Assembly: GCF_903652925.1 (NCBI RefSeq) | Contig: NZ_CAHLAR010000004.1 | Coordinates: 1 to 64,000 of the forward strand | DNA length: 64,000 nucleotides | Direction of reading: 5' to 3' | Source of the DNA: Achromobacter anxifer | GTDB taxonomy: Bacteria > Pseudomonadota > Gammaproteobacteria > Burkholderiales > Burkholderiaceae_B | Part shown: piece after piece, positions 24,871-33,748 of the stretch | Numbering within the stretch: the first letter of the stretch is position 1 | How the letters are laid out: every line of letters starts with the position of its first letter | Position numbers and translations under genes: made by a program | Notes under the pieces: model-generated | What the model saw: only the letters and a program-made list of their open reading frames with translations | Told to the model about the DNA's origin: nothing | Databases searched by the model: none

Positions 24871-25323
24871 ATGGATGAGATAGATAGAAAGATTCTTGCC
24901 GAGCTGCAACAAGATGGCCGGATTTCGATCACGGAGCTGGCCGAAAGGGTCGGCCTGAGCCTGTCCCCGTGCCACAGGCGGCTGCGGGCATTGGAAGAGG
25001 CCGGCGTGATCAGCGGCTACGGCGCCAACATCAATCTGGCCGAGGTCGGACTGAATTTCTCGGCCATCGTCTTCGTCACGATGCGCGAAGGCAGCAGCGA
25101 CCGCGTGTCGGCCTTCGAGGCGGCCTTGAGCGACATTCCAGAGGTGGTGCAGGCGCAGCGCCTGTTCGGCGATCCGGACTACATGCTGCACGTCGTCACG
25201 CAGGACCTGCCCGCGTTCCAGGCGCTTTATGACCGGGTGCTGTCCGCGCTGCCTAGCGTGCTGCGGCTGAGGTCGACGCTGGTGATGAAGAACGTGTTGC
25301 GGAACCGGCCTGTGCCGCTTTGA
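24871..25323 (+). CDS. Lrp/AsnC-family transcription regulator
   Basis: 150 residues. The HTH is at about 5-50 (IDRKILAELQQDGRISITEL, then RVGLSLSPCHRRLRALEEAG). The RAM/AsnC ligand-binding domain follows at about 65-140. The ATG at 24871 gives the standard MDEIDRKIL start, though an in-frame ATG at 24850 exists. It is divergent from the LysE-type exporter, a common pairing in which the regulator senses an amino acid and induces its export. Confidence 0.93.
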   Translation: MDEIDRKILAELQQDGRISITELAERVGLSLSPCHRRLRALEEAGVISGYGANINLAEVGLNFSAIVFVTMREGSSDRVSAFEAALSDIPEVVQAQRLFGDPDYMLHVVTQDLPAFQALYDRVLSALPSVLRLRSTLVMKNVLRNRPVPL

Positions 25324-25393
25324 GTGGCGCCGCCCCGTGCCGCCGCGAGGTGGCGGGGCAATTGGGGCAGGGGCCGCGAGCGGCCCCGCCGGT

Positions 25394-26368
25394 TCAGGAC
25401 TTGGCGGCCGCAGCAGGCGCTGCTGCAGCAGGCGCCACAGAAGGCGCCGAGCCTTGCGCCGCCTTCTGCGGCGCCGTGATGTCCATGATCAGTTCCACGC
25501 GCCGGTTGGCGGCGCGGCCGGCCTGGGTGTCGTTGGATTCGATCGGGCGCGTTTCGGCGTAGCCGACGGCGCGCAGGCGCTGCGCCGATACGCCGTCGCG
25601 GACCAGCTCGCGCAGCACGCTGGTGGCGCGGCTGCTGGACAGTTCCCAGTTGGAGGCGAATTGCCGGGTCTGGATCGGCACGGGATCGCTGTGGCCTTCG
25701 ACCGAGACCTGGTAGTCGTTCTTGTTGAGGATGGCGGCCAGGCGCTTGATCACGTCCAGGCCGGTGGGGCTGAGGGTGGCCTGGCCCGACGGGAACAGCA
25801 GCTCGTTGCTGATGCGAAAGCTCACCGACTGTTCGTTGATGATCACGTCCACCGATTTGCCCAGGTCGCCCAGGCCCAGAGATTCCTTGGAAGGCGCGCG
25901 CAGCGGCGGCGCGGCCGCGGCCACGACTTCGCCTTCCTGGGCGGGCTGCGCCTGCGCGGCGGCGACGGCCGGGACGGCGGGCGCTTCGGGTTCGGCCCAG
26001 CTCGCGGGGATATGGACGGCGTCGAATTCGGCGTACTCGCCGTCATAGGCGGGCAGGCTGGTGGCGGCCAGCGTGCCGACCAGCTCCACCGGCTGGTCCG
26101 ACTTGCCGAACACGCCGCCGTGCAGGCGCGCCAGCGCCAGCAGCACGACCAGCATGGCCAGCAGCAGGGTGATCAGGTCCAGGTAGCTGAGCAGCCAGTT
26201 CTCGGAATCCTGTTCGACGGTTTCCTCGACGTGCCAGCGGGCGTAGCGGTCCTTGCGGTCGCTCTTGCTGGGGCGCCAGCCGCTGTTGGCCGCCGCTTTC
26301 TCGGCGCGCAGCTGGGCCTGGCGGGCCTGCTCGATCCGCTGCGCCAGGGAAGGGGAAATCAGGCTCAT
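25394..26368 (-). CDS. motB: MotB-type stator protein
   Basis: 324 residues. A basic cytoplasmic N-terminus of about 55 residues precedes the single TM helix SYLDLITLLLAMLVVLLAL, with the ion-binding Asp at residue 64. A long Ala/Glu/Pro-rich periplasmic linker leads to the OmpA-like peptidoglycan-binding domain (about 175-300) with GHSDPVPI and NRRVELIM. With MotA it forms the torque-generating stator. It overlaps the motA stop by 4 bp. No flagellar or chemotaxis genes are in the window, so this is a separate or additional stator pair. Confidence 0.92.
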   Translation of the reverse strand: MSLISPSLAQRIEQARQAQLRAEKAAANSGWRPSKSDRKDRYARWHVEETVEQDSENWLLSYLDLITLLLAMLVVLLALARLHGGVFGKSDQPVELVGTLAATSLPAYDGEYAEFDAVHIPASWAEPEAPAVPAVAAAQAQPAQEGEVVAAAAPPLRAPSKESLGLGDLGKSVDVIINEQSVSFRISNELLFPSGQATLSPTGLDVIKRLAAILNKNDYQVSVEGHSDPVPIQTRQFASNWELSSSRATSVLRELVRDGVSAQRLRAVGYAETRPIESNDTQAGRAANRRVELIMDITAPQKAAQGSAPSVAPAAAAPAAAAKS

Positions 26369-27246
26369 TGACGCGCGGCGGCAGGACGGGCGATGGAGAC
26401 GGGCTGGGCGGCGGCGGGCTTCACCTGGCCTTCGGTCTTGGCTTGCGCGGCGTTCTTGGGCTTGGCGTCGGCGCCGCCGTCGTAGATTTCATCCTCGACG
26501 TGCATCACGAAGGAATTCAGGGTTTCGCGCACGACCGCGGGGCCGCGCTTCTCGCACATCATGGCGATGCCTTGCAGCACCATGTTCATTGACTCGACGC
26601 GCCGGGCGGTGCGGCGTTCGAGCTTGAGCGCGATGGGCTTGCAGATCAGGTTCGCGAGCAGGATGCCGTAGAAGGTGGTCATCAGGCCGATGGCCAGCTG
26701 CTGTCCGATCATCTGCATGCTGCCGTCGCCCAGCACCGACATCAGGTTGATCAGGCCCACCAGGGTGCCGAGCATGCCGAAGGCCGGGGCGAAGGTGGCC
26801 ATGACGCGGAACATCTGGGCCTCGGCCTGTTCGCGCGCGCGCAGCCGCGCCACGCGCCATTGCAGCAATTCGATGATCTGGTCTTCGGGCGTGTTGTCGA
26901 TGATCAGCTGCACGCCGGTGCGCAGGAAGGGGTTGCTGACCTTCTTGAGTTCCGTCTCGACCTTGCGCACGTCGGTGTTCATCCACAGCTGGGCCATGGA
27001 CACCAGTTCTTCGATGTCGCGCTGCTGGTCGTGCTGGTCGTTGCGGAAGACAGTGCGCACCAGCTTGAAGACGCGCAGCACCTCGGACAGCGGGTAGGCG
27101 ATGAACAGCGCGGCGGCGGTGCCGCCCAGCACGATGGCCAGCCCCGGCAGGTTGATGTACATGCCGGGGTCGGTGGCGGCCAGGGCCACGACGATAACCA
27201 GGGTGAGCAGGCCGACGGCGGCGCCGATGACGGTAGACGGATTCAT
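26365..27246 (-). CDS. motA: MotA-type stator protein
   Basis: 293 residues with four membrane helices: TM1-2 in the first 50 residues, a cytoplasmic loop with the charged residues that contact the rotor (about 60-150), and TM3-4 at about 155-205. The conserved Pro region appears as TFAPAFGMLGTLVGLINLM. A C-terminal Ala/Lys/Gln-rich tail of about 45 residues is unusual. It resembles PomA/MotC-type proteins more than E. coli MotA, so the coupling ion could be sodium or protons; this cannot be decided by eye. It is coupled to motB. Confidence 0.92.
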   Translation of the reverse strand: MNPSTVIGAAVGLLTLVIVVALAATDPGMYINLPGLAIVLGGTAAALFIAYPLSEVLRVFKLVRTVFRNDQHDQQRDIEELVSMAQLWMNTDVRKVETELKKVSNPFLRTGVQLIIDNTPEDQIIELLQWRVARLRAREQAEAQMFRVMATFAPAFGMLGTLVGLINLMSVLGDGSMQMIGQQLAIGLMTTFYGILLANLICKPIALKLERRTARRVESMNMVLQGIAMMCEKRGPAVVRETLNSFVMHVEDEIYDGGADAKPKNAAQAKTEGQVKPAAAQPVSIARPAAARQ

Positions 27247-27457
27247 GGATCTTGCCCGATAAACATAGGCATCCCGTGCGCGGAATGCCGGATTGTCGGG
27301 AATTCTAGCCAGCGCCGGCCCAGGTCAATCGCCCGGAAAACGGGGCGAAAAGGGCGGTAAGCGGCGGCTTGAACCGGCCATCGGACGGACGCCGCCCGGC
27401 GGAATAAAAGGGCCGTATCAGGGCCGCCAGCCGCGGCGGGCGGTCTTGCGATCCGCG

Positions 27458-28027
27458 CTAGCCCTCGCGGTCCCGCCGGGCGATCCATTCCTCGCGGGTG
27501 ATCTCCCAGATTTCGGCGGGCATCCGGCCGCTGACGAAGCCGCGTTCCTCGGTGGCGACCAGGCGCATGCCGCTGCGCTCGGAGATCCGGCGCGAGGCGG
27601 TGTTGGCGATGGCCTTGGGCGCGCGCAGCAGCGGCTTGCCCAGCGCTTCGAACCAATAGGCGGTGGCGGCGTCGCTGGCCTCGGTCATATAGCCGCGGCC
27701 GTGATGGGCGGGATCCAGCCAGAAGCCGCGGTTGTTGCCGGTCTCGTCGTCCATCAGGCTGACGATGCCGATCAGGCTGTCGGGTTGCGCGCGCGTTCGG
27801 ATCGACCAATGCCATTGTTCGCCGCGGCGCATGGCCGGTATCGCGACATGCTCAAGATAGGCGCGCGCGCCGTCAGGCGGATAGGGCCAGGGCACCTGGT
27901 CGGCCAGGAAGCGCACCACTTCCCACTGCGGAAAGACACGCTGGATGGCGTCCGCATCCTGGATTTCCAGGGGCTGCAGGATCAGGCGGGCGGTGGTCAG
28001 CGAGGGAAAAGGCGGGGCTTCGGGCAT
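27458..28027 (-). CDS. GNAT-family N-acetyltransferase
   Basis: 189 residues resembling the RimJ/RimL branch: SLTTARLILQPLEIQDADAI at the N-terminus, IGIVSLMDDETGNNRGFWLD, and the acetyl-CoA motif HHGRGYMTEASDAATAYWF (Q/RxxGxG/A equivalent). The ATG at 28027 gives the typical start; an upstream in-frame start adds 19 unlike residues. The substrate could be a protein N-terminus or a small amine. Confidence 0.9.
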   Translation of the reverse strand: MPEAPPFPSLTTARLILQPLEIQDADAIQRVFPQWEVVRFLADQVPWPYPPDGARAYLEHVAIPAMRRGEQWHWSIRTRAQPDSLIGIVSLMDDETGNNRGFWLDPAHHGRGYMTEASDAATAYWFEALGKPLLRAPKAIANTASRRISERSGMRLVATEERGFVSGRMPAEIWEITREEWIARRDREG

Positions 28028-28168
28028 GGCTTGCGAGGGCTGTCGCCGGGGACCGGCGGCAGATATGTATATCATGGGCGTCATCTGGCGGCGTTCAGGA
28101 CCCGCGCCAGGCTTGTTTCAGTGTGGACAGGCCGGGGCGCGGCGGGCGCCGCAGCATTGGAGCAGAAC

Positions 28169-29917
28169 ATGAATACCCCCAACGAAAACGTCAGCATGGC
28201 GCTTTTCTGTGATTTCGAGAACGTGGCGCTGGGCGTGCGCGACACCAAGTACCAGAAGTTCGACATCCGGCCGGTGCTGGAACGGCTGCTGCTCAAGGGC
28301 AGCATCGTGGTCAAGAAGGCTTATTGCGACTGGGAGCGCTACAAGGAATTCAAGGCCCCCATGCACGAGGCCAATTTCGAGCTGATCGAAATTCCGCACG
28401 TGCGCCAGTCCGGCAAGAATTCGGCCGACATCCGCCTGGTCGTGGACGCGCTGGACTTCTGCTACACCAAGTCCCATGTCAACACCTTCGTGATCATCAG
28501 CGGCGACTCCGATTTTTCGCCGCTGGTGTCCAAGCTGCGCGAGAACAACAAGAAGGTGATCGGCGTGGGCGTGAAGCAGTCCACCTCGGACCTGCTCATC
28601 GCCAACTGCGACGAATTCATCTTCTATGACGACCTGGCGCGCGAAGGCCAGCGTGCGGCCGATGCGAAGCGCGACAACCGCGGCGGCGCGGCCAATCAGC
28701 AGCGCCGCACGCCTGACGAGGAACGCCGCCGCAAGGAAGAGCTGGAAGCGCGCAAGACCCAGGCCGTGGAGATGGTGGCCGAGACCTTCGAGGCGCTCAT
28801 GGCCGAACGCGGCGACAGCGGCAAGGTCTGGGCTTCGGCCCTGAAGGACGCGCTCAAGCGCCGCCGCCCGGATTTCAACGAGTCCTACTATGGTTTCCGC
28901 GCGTTCGGCAACCTGCTGGACGAGGCCCAATCGCGCGGCCTGCTGGAAGTGGGGCGCGAGGAAAACGCCGGCACCTATGTGTACCGCGACAGCTCGGGCG
29001 GGGCGCCTGCCGCGCAGCGCAGCGCCGCGCAGGGCGCGGCCCGTCCGGCGCCGGCGAATCAGTCCTCCAATCAATCCGTCAATCAGCCCGCAGCGGCTGA
29101 AACCGGCGACGCGCAAGCCGGCAAGGTCCAGGAAGAATCCGGCGGCCGGTCCGGCCGCAAGTCGCGCGGCGGCCGCAAGTCGGGCAACGGCGGCAAGAGC
29201 GCCGGCCAGCTTGCCGAGCAGGGCGCAACGGGCGACAGCGCGGCCGTGTCCGCGGAAAGCTCGTCCGCAGCTGCGTCCTCTGAAGCTGCGCGGACGAGCG
29301 TGTCCGTAGCCGCATCGTCCGAGGCGCCGAGCCACGCTTCGTCGACGGCCCCGTCATCCGCGGCTGCCGCAGCGGCATCCAAGGCGCCGGCAGCAGCGCC
29401 GGCCACGCCTGCGCCCGACGCCGCCGCCCAGGCCGCCGAAAAAGAGGACGCCGCCAGGCTGGACGCCTTGCGGGCCAATGCCCTGGCGCGCGCGCAAACG
29501 TCCAAGCCGGCTCAGCCTTCGCGCCTGCCCCCGATGCCCAAGCCTTTGCCGCAAGCGCGCCAGCCGCTGCCGAAGGTGAACATCGCCGAATGGACCTTTG
29601 CGGAACCCTCGGCGGAAAGCCGCCGCGAGCCGGCCGGCAAGGCGCCCGCCAAGGTCTCCGATCCCTTCGAGGGCGGCGTGGCGAACCTGAGCGCCAAGGC
29701 CGAGGCCGCCAAGCCTGCGGCCAGCAAGTCCGCAGCGGACAAGCCGGCCGCCGACAAGCCTGCCGCCAAGCAGGCGACGCCCCGCGCCGCGAAAAAGACC
29801 GCGGCGAAGAAGGCCGCGGCTCCGGCATCGGCCGAACCCGTCGCCGCCGAGGCGCCGGCCAAGCCCGCCCGCAAGACTGCCCGCAAGACCGCCAAGAAGG
29901 CCGATGCGGAATCCTGA
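28169..29917 (+). CDS. NYN-domain RNase-like protein with LOTUS/OST-HTH domain and histone-H1-like tail
   Basis: 582 residues in three parts. Residues about 8-155 are a NYN (DUF88/LabA-type) PIN-like nuclease domain with acidic motifs in ALFCDFENVALG, NSADIRLVVDALD and ISGDSDFSPL. Residues about 194-274 are an OST-HTH/LOTUS RNA-binding domain (WASALKDALKRRRPDF to NAGTYVYRDS). Residues 275-582 are disordered and Ala/Ser/Pro/Lys-rich, ending from about 510 in repeated Lys-Ala blocks such as KKTAAKKAA and KTARKTAKKA that resemble bacterial histone-H1-like proteins. It probably binds and cuts structured RNA, with the tail adding nucleic-acid affinity. GGAGC lies just before the ATG. Confidence 0.88.
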   Translation: MNTPNENVSMALFCDFENVALGVRDTKYQKFDIRPVLERLLLKGSIVVKKAYCDWERYKEFKAPMHEANFELIEIPHVRQSGKNSADIRLVVDALDFCYTKSHVNTFVIISGDSDFSPLVSKLRENNKKVIGVGVKQSTSDLLIANCDEFIFYDDLAREGQRAADAKRDNRGGAANQQRRTPDEERRRKEELEARKTQAVEMVAETFEALMAERGDSGKVWASALKDALKRRRPDFNESYYGFRAFGNLLDEAQSRGLLEVGREENAGTYVYRDSSGGAPAAQRSAAQGAARPAPANQSSNQSVNQPAAAETGDAQAGKVQEESGGRSGRKSRGGRKSGNGGKSAGQLAEQGATGDSAAVSAESSSAAASSEAARTSVSVAASSEAPSHASSTAPSSAAAAAASKAPAAAPATPAPDAAAQAAEKEDAARLDALRANALARAQTSKPAQPSRLPPMPKPLPQARQPLPKVNIAEWTFAEPSAESRREPAGKAPAKVSDPFEGGVANLSAKAEAAKPAASKSAADKPAADKPAAKQATPRAAKKTAAKKAAAPASAEPVAAEAPAKPARKTARKTAKKADAES

Positions 29918-29926
29918 TCCTGCGCC

Positions 29927-30433
29927 ATGCAATATGTATTGATCAGTTCCTGCCTGCTGGGCAACCCCGTGCGCTATGACGGGCGCGGCGTGTCGCATGA
30001 CAACGCCGTGCTTGCCCGCTGGCGCGGCGAGGGCCGGGTGGTGGCCGTCTGTCCGGAAATGGCGGGCGGCATGCCGGTACCCCGGCCGCCCGCCGAGATC
30101 GAGCCGGGTTCGGACGCGGTGGCCGTGCTGGCCGGGCGCGCCCGCGTGGTCGCGGTGTCGGGCGAGGACGTGACGCAGCCTTTCGTGCATGGCGCGCAGG
30201 CGGCGCTGGAGGCCGCGCGCACGCGCGGCATTGGCATCGCGGTGCTGAAGGAGGGCAGTCCCTCCTGTGGCAGCGGCTATGTGTATGACGGTCATTTCGC
30301 CGGCCGCAAGCAGCCCGGCGTGGGCGTAACGGCCGAGCTGCTGGCACGCGCCGGCTTGCGCGTCTTCAGCGAGCATCAATGGCAGGAAGCCCAGGACTGC
30401 CTGGAGCGCCTGGAAGCGGATGCTGGGCCTTGA
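29927..30433 (+). CDS. DUF523 family protein
   Basis: 168 residues. The family Cys motifs are SSCLLGNPVRYDG near the N-terminus, VCPEMAGGMPVPRPP and KEGSPSCGSG. The three conserved Cys suggest metal or Fe-S binding; the family function is not established. It begins 10 bp after the NYN gene and overlaps the next gene by 14 bp, so the three form one unit. Confidence 0.88.
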   Translation: MQYVLISSCLLGNPVRYDGRGVSHDNAVLARWRGEGRVVAVCPEMAGGMPVPRPPAEIEPGSDAVAVLAGRARVVAVSGEDVTQPFVHGAQAALEAARTRGIGIAVLKEGSPSCGSGYVYDGHFAGRKQPGVGVTAELLARAGLRVFSEHQWQEAQDCLERLEADAGP

Positions 30434-30740
30434 CGCTGGCGATCTGCTGGCGCTGCTGGGCGTCGCCGCATGCGCGGTCCTGGCCTGGAAGGCAGCGCAG
30501 CGCGCTGGCCGCAGCCGCGGGCTGCTGCGCTTGACCGCGCTGGTTTGCCTGGCGCTGGCCGCCTTCTTGTTCTATCTCTGGTACGCGCAGTACCTGAAGT
30601 GGGACTTCAACGAGCTGGGCCGCCATTACGACCCGGTCGATGAGGTGGTCTACACGGATGCGGGATTCGTCTGGGTGCTGCCGGCCGGCGTCTTGCTGAT
30701 TGCCGGCCTGCTGTGCGCCTGGCGGGGCTGGCGGCGCTGA
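30420..30740 (+). CDS. Small membrane protein of unknown function
   Basis: 106 residues with three predicted membrane helices (about 5-22, 35-57 and 82-98) and a short loop containing DFNELGRHYDPVDEVVY. It starts inside the DUF523 gene (14-bp overlap, different frame), which indicates translational coupling. I do not recognise the family. Confidence 0.7.
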   Translation: MLGLDAGDLLALLGVAACAVLAWKAAQRAGRSRGLLRLTALVCLALAAFLFYLWYAQYLKWDFNELGRHYDPVDEVVYTDAGFVWVLPAGVLLIAGLLCAWRGWRR

Positions 30741-30761
30741 GCCGCGGGCCCCGGCGGTCCG

Positions 30762-31739
30762 CTACTCGCTGCGGATGTTGGCCTGTTTCACGATCAGGCC
30801 GTTGTCCGCGTATTCCTTCTGCACCTGGGCCGAGAATTGCGCCACCGTGCCGGGCGACATGATGTTCAGCGCCTCGGTCAGGGGCTTGCTGATGTCCGGC
30901 ATGGCGGCGATCCGGTTGATCAGCGCGTTCATGCGCGCGCGGAATTCAGGGCTGGTGCTGGCCGGCGCGAAGAAGCCGAAGGTGGACGTCATGTTGGCCA
31001 TGGGATAGCCGAGCTCGGCCAGTGTGGGCGTGTTGTTCCGTCCCGGCAGCCGGGCCGGCGAGCCCACGGCCAGCAGGGTCAGCTTGCCTTCGTCGATCAG
31101 CGCGTTGACCGGACCCGAGGCATTGACCAGCATCAGCGTGAACTGGCCGCCCAGCGCATCGGGCACCATCTGCGCCATGCCCTTGTAGGGTACGTGCGTG
31201 ATGCGCACGCCGGCCTGGCCGTTGATCTGTTCCAGCATCAGGTGGCCCAGCGAACCCACGCCGGCGGTGGCCAGAGACAGCCCGCCGGGATCGGCCTTGG
31301 CCTGGGCCAGCATGTCCTGGAAGGTCTTGCCCGTGAACTTGGGACCGCCCACCAGATAGACCGGCGAATACATCACGGCGGCTACCGGCGCCAGGTCCTT
31401 CATGGGGTCGTAAAGCGTCTTCATCACGTGCGGCGACAGCGTGACCGGGCTGACGGCGGTGAAGGCCAGGGTGTTCTCGTCATGCGCCCGCGCCACCGTG
31501 TTCATGCCTATCATGCCGCCGGCGCCGCCACGGTTTTCCACCACCACAGGCCGGCCCAGCTCGGCGGCGAGCTTCTGCGCGAAGGCCCGCGCCGTGTTGT
31601 CGACGATGCCGCCCGCGCCATAGGGCACGACGATGGTCATGGCCTGCGATTTGGCGTCGGACTGCGCATGCGCGCCGGCAGAGAACGCGCAGGCCGCGCC
31701 GATGGCGCACAGCCCGACGATCCGCTTGATATTGAACAT
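30762..31739 (-). CDS. Bug/TctC-family periplasmic binding protein
   Basis: 325 residues. A Sec signal peptide (about 1-26, ending AHA-Q) is followed by the tripartite tricarboxylate receptor fold: ITVVPYGAGG-type start (MTIVVPYGAGGIVDNTAR), then VVVENRGGAGGMIGMN, and HVPYKGMAQMVPDALGGQ. These proteins bind carboxylates or amides. There are no tctA/tctB permease genes here, so it is an orphan receptor, which is very common in Bordetella and Achromobacter. Confidence 0.93.
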   Translation of the reverse strand: MFNIKRIVGLCAIGAACAFSAGAHAQSDAKSQAMTIVVPYGAGGIVDNTARAFAQKLAAELGRPVVVENRGGAGGMIGMNTVARAHDENTLAFTAVSPVTLSPHVMKTLYDPMKDLAPVAAVMYSPVYLVGGPKFTGKTFQDMLAQAKADPGGLSLATAGVGSLGHLMLEQINGQAGVRITHVPYKGMAQMVPDALGGQFTLMLVNASGPVNALIDEGKLTLLAVGSPARLPGRNNTPTLAELGYPMANMTSTFGFFAPASTSPEFRARMNALINRIAAMPDISKPLTEALNIMSPGTVAQFSAQVQKEYADNGLIVKQANIRSE

Positions 31740-31870
31740 GCTTGTTTTCCCCTTTCATGCCCGGCGGCCTATCCGCCGGGACGCGGCTGCGACCGTCCAA
31801 TGCGGCGCGCCGGCATGCAGTGTGTGCAGGCCGGCGCAGCGGGACAAGCGGGAATACCCGGAACCGGGCG

Positions 31871-32446
31871 TTACTGGGCGCGATAGCCGCGGCTGGTCAT
31901 GCAGGAATCCAGGGCGCGGTTGTACGAGTCCACCATGACCTGGGTGGTCCATTGCGAGATGGTGGCCGGGTCGTAGCCGCTCTGGTTCATGGCCCAGCGC
32001 TGGCAGTCCACGGTGGCGCTGGCCTGGGCCTTGTTGACGGGCGGCGCGGGTTCGTACTGCACCGGCGCGTACTGCGGCTGCGGCGCGGCGTAGACCGGCG
32101 GCGCTTCATACACCGGCGCGCTGTATGCGGGCGCTGCATAGACCGGAGGGCTGGTATAAGCCACGCCCGGCGCATAGACGCCGGCCTGGGCATAGGACGG
32201 GCTGGAATCGGCCGCCAACAGCAAGCCGACCGCGGCCAGCGCGAACGCGCCGCCTATCCACCAGCCGTCGGAACTGCTGCCGCCGCCGCCGTGGTAATGG
32301 TGGTATCCACCGCCGTGCCCGCCACCCCAATTACCATGGCCGCCGCCCCAGTTACCGCCGCCGCGCCCGCCGGCCATGGCGGGCGCGCTTGCCACGGCCA
32401 ACACCAGCGCCGCGACGATGGCCATACGGCCAGAAAACCGCTTCAT
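31871..32446 (-). CDS. Secreted Gly/Tyr/Pro-rich protein
   Basis: 191 residues. A signal peptide (about 1-25) is followed by a Gly-His-rich segment with repeated GGGHGNWGGGH units, a hydrophobic stretch (about 62-80), and a Tyr/Pro/Ala-rich region with VYAAPAYSAPVYEAPPVY-type repeats. The C-terminal 45 residues are ordered, with two Cys in DCQRWAMNQSGYDP and SCMTSRGY. The composition suggests an envelope protein; the function is unknown. It is possibly single-gene. Confidence 0.75.
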   Translation of the reverse strand: MKRFSGRMAIVAALVLAVASAPAMAGGRGGGNWGGGHGNWGGGHGGGYHHYHGGGGSSSDGWWIGGAFALAAVGLLLAADSSPSYAQAGVYAPGVAYTSPPVYAAPAYSAPVYEAPPVYAAPQPQYAPVQYEPAPPVNKAQASATVDCQRWAMNQSGYDPATISQWTTQVMVDSYNRALDSCMTSRGYRAQ

Positions 32447-32565
32447 GATTCTGCTCCTGATCCAGCCTGGGGCGGGCGTCCTGCCAGACCCGGGCCGATA
32501 GCGTCACTTTACTGCGGCCGCGCTTGCATAAGGTGTCTCAAGCGCTACGGAGATTTCAACTGATT

Positions 32566-33027
32566 TCAGGAGGGCGCGGGCCAGCCCCACAGGCCGGACA
32601 TGCTGTTGCAGGAACGCGACTCGCCAGGCCGCAGGCGGATCTGCGGCTTGGCGTCGAACAGCTCCGCATCCCGATCCGAGGTTACATAGGTTTCATAACC
32701 TGTCTTTTCCACGCACCAGTTCCAGAAGTACACCTGCGCGCCATGGATCATCATCGATTCGGCGCGCCATTCGCGCTGCGCCTCGAAGGCGGCGGCGCCG
32801 TCCGCGCCCGTGAGGGTTTCGTTGCGCGTCTGCTCCCTGCCATAGGGGTAGGTGCTGCTGATCAGGACCACCCGGGCGCCTGCCAGCGGCAGCGAATTCT
32901 CGTCCAGCACGGTGGCGCGGGACTCGGGTTGCGTGGTCTTGTAGACGGGGTAGGGCACGCAGCCGGCGGCCATGCTGGCAAGGACTGCGGCGAAGACCAG
33001 GGGCAAAAGTTTCAGGGGTGACGTCAC
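32566..33027 (-). CDS. Putative lipoprotein
   Basis: 153 residues from a GTG start at 33027. The N-terminus MTSPLKLLPLVFAAVLASMA plus AGC gives a lipoprotein signal with lipidated C23. The mature part contains a carboxypeptidase-regulatory-like segment (VLDENSLPLAGARVVLISS) that resembles a small beta-sandwich, and two or three more Cys. The frame remains open upstream to 33225, but that part overlaps the divergent TetR gene and lacks a signal peptide, so the shorter gene is preferred. Confidence 0.7.
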   Translation of the reverse strand: MTSPLKLLPLVFAAVLASMAAGCVPYPVYKTTQPESRATVLDENSLPLAGARVVLISSTYPYGREQTRNETLTGADGAAAFEAQREWRAESMMIHGAQVYFWNWCVEKTGYETYVTSDRDAELFDAKPQIRLRPGESRSCNSMSGLWGWPAPS

Positions 33028-33088
33028 GGTATCTGAATCTATCCTGGAAACAGTGGCTAAAAGCGCCGAAGGGTAGTATTTTCTCGCG

Positions 33089-33709
33089 ATGATTACGGCA
33101 CGACCTATTTCCTTATCGCAAGATAAGCGTCTCACCAAGGGTGAACGCACACGGCTACAGCTCTTGGAGGTTGCGGCGGCGGAATTCGCGGAACGCGGGT
33201 TCCAGCATACCCGGATCAGCGACATCGTCGCCCGGGCCGGCGTGACCCAACCTGTCTTCTACCAATACTTCGCCAGCAAGCAGGCGGCCTACGACGAACT
33301 GGTGGGCATGTTCGCGCAGCGTTTGCGCCAGGCCATCGGCCAGGCGCGCATGCCGGACGGCCTGCCAGACTCTGGCTTGGACAGCCGCGTCCGCCTTGGC
33401 GTCAGCGGCCTGCTCGCCATCCTGCAGGAAGATCCGAACCTGACGCGCATAGGCTTCTTCCAGGCCGCCGAGGCCGAGGCGCTGAAGAACGAGCTGGCAG
33501 CGATGATCGCCGACAACGTAAGAGCCGAGCAGCAGGTGGGGCTGCTGCGCGAGGACATCCCGGCCGACTGGTACGCCCAATCCATGATGGGCATCATCGA
33601 GCGCTTCACCAGACAGGCGCCGGACGCGGCCAGGCAACAGGTCCTGGCGGAAGTCATTACCAGCCTGCTGCTGGACGGGATACGAAAGCCACTCCGACAA
33701 GCCTCCTAG
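33089..33709 (+). CDS. TetR-family transcription regulator
   Basis: 206 residues. The N-terminal TetR HTH (about 22-68) contains AAAEFAERGFQHTRISDIVA and GVTQPVFYQYFASKQAAYDE. The helical ligand and dimer domain follows. It is divergent from the lipoprotein gene with a 61-bp gap and ends inside an intrinsic terminator. The ligand is unknown. Confidence 0.93.
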   Translation: MITARPISLSQDKRLTKGERTRLQLLEVAAAEFAERGFQHTRISDIVARAGVTQPVFYQYFASKQAAYDELVGMFAQRLRQAIGQARMPDGLPDSGLDSRVRLGVSGLLAILQEDPNLTRIGFFQAAEAEALKNELAAMIADNVRAEQQVGLLREDIPADWYAQSMMGIIERFTRQAPDAARQQVLAEVITSLLLDGIRKPLRQAS

Positions 33710-33724
33710 CCGGAGGCTTTTTTT
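33700..33724 (+). terminator. Rho-independent terminator of the TetR gene
   Basis: AGCCTCC (33700-33706) pairs with GGAGGCT (33712-33718) across a five-base loop, and a run of seven T follows (33718-33724). The TAG stop of the TetR gene sits in the loop. Confidence 0.85.
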
Positions 33725-33748
33725 ATGGCCTGACTCTGGGCCCGGCTC

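Noticed and set aside
27247-27457. Possible sigma-28 (FliA) promoter before motA, suggested by GCCCGATAAA near 27255
   Set aside because: The match is on the wrong strand for motA and has no TAAA -35 element at the right distance.
32566-33225. Longer 219-codon version of the lipoprotein gene
   Set aside because: The extra part overlaps the TetR gene start and would bury the signal peptide inside the protein.
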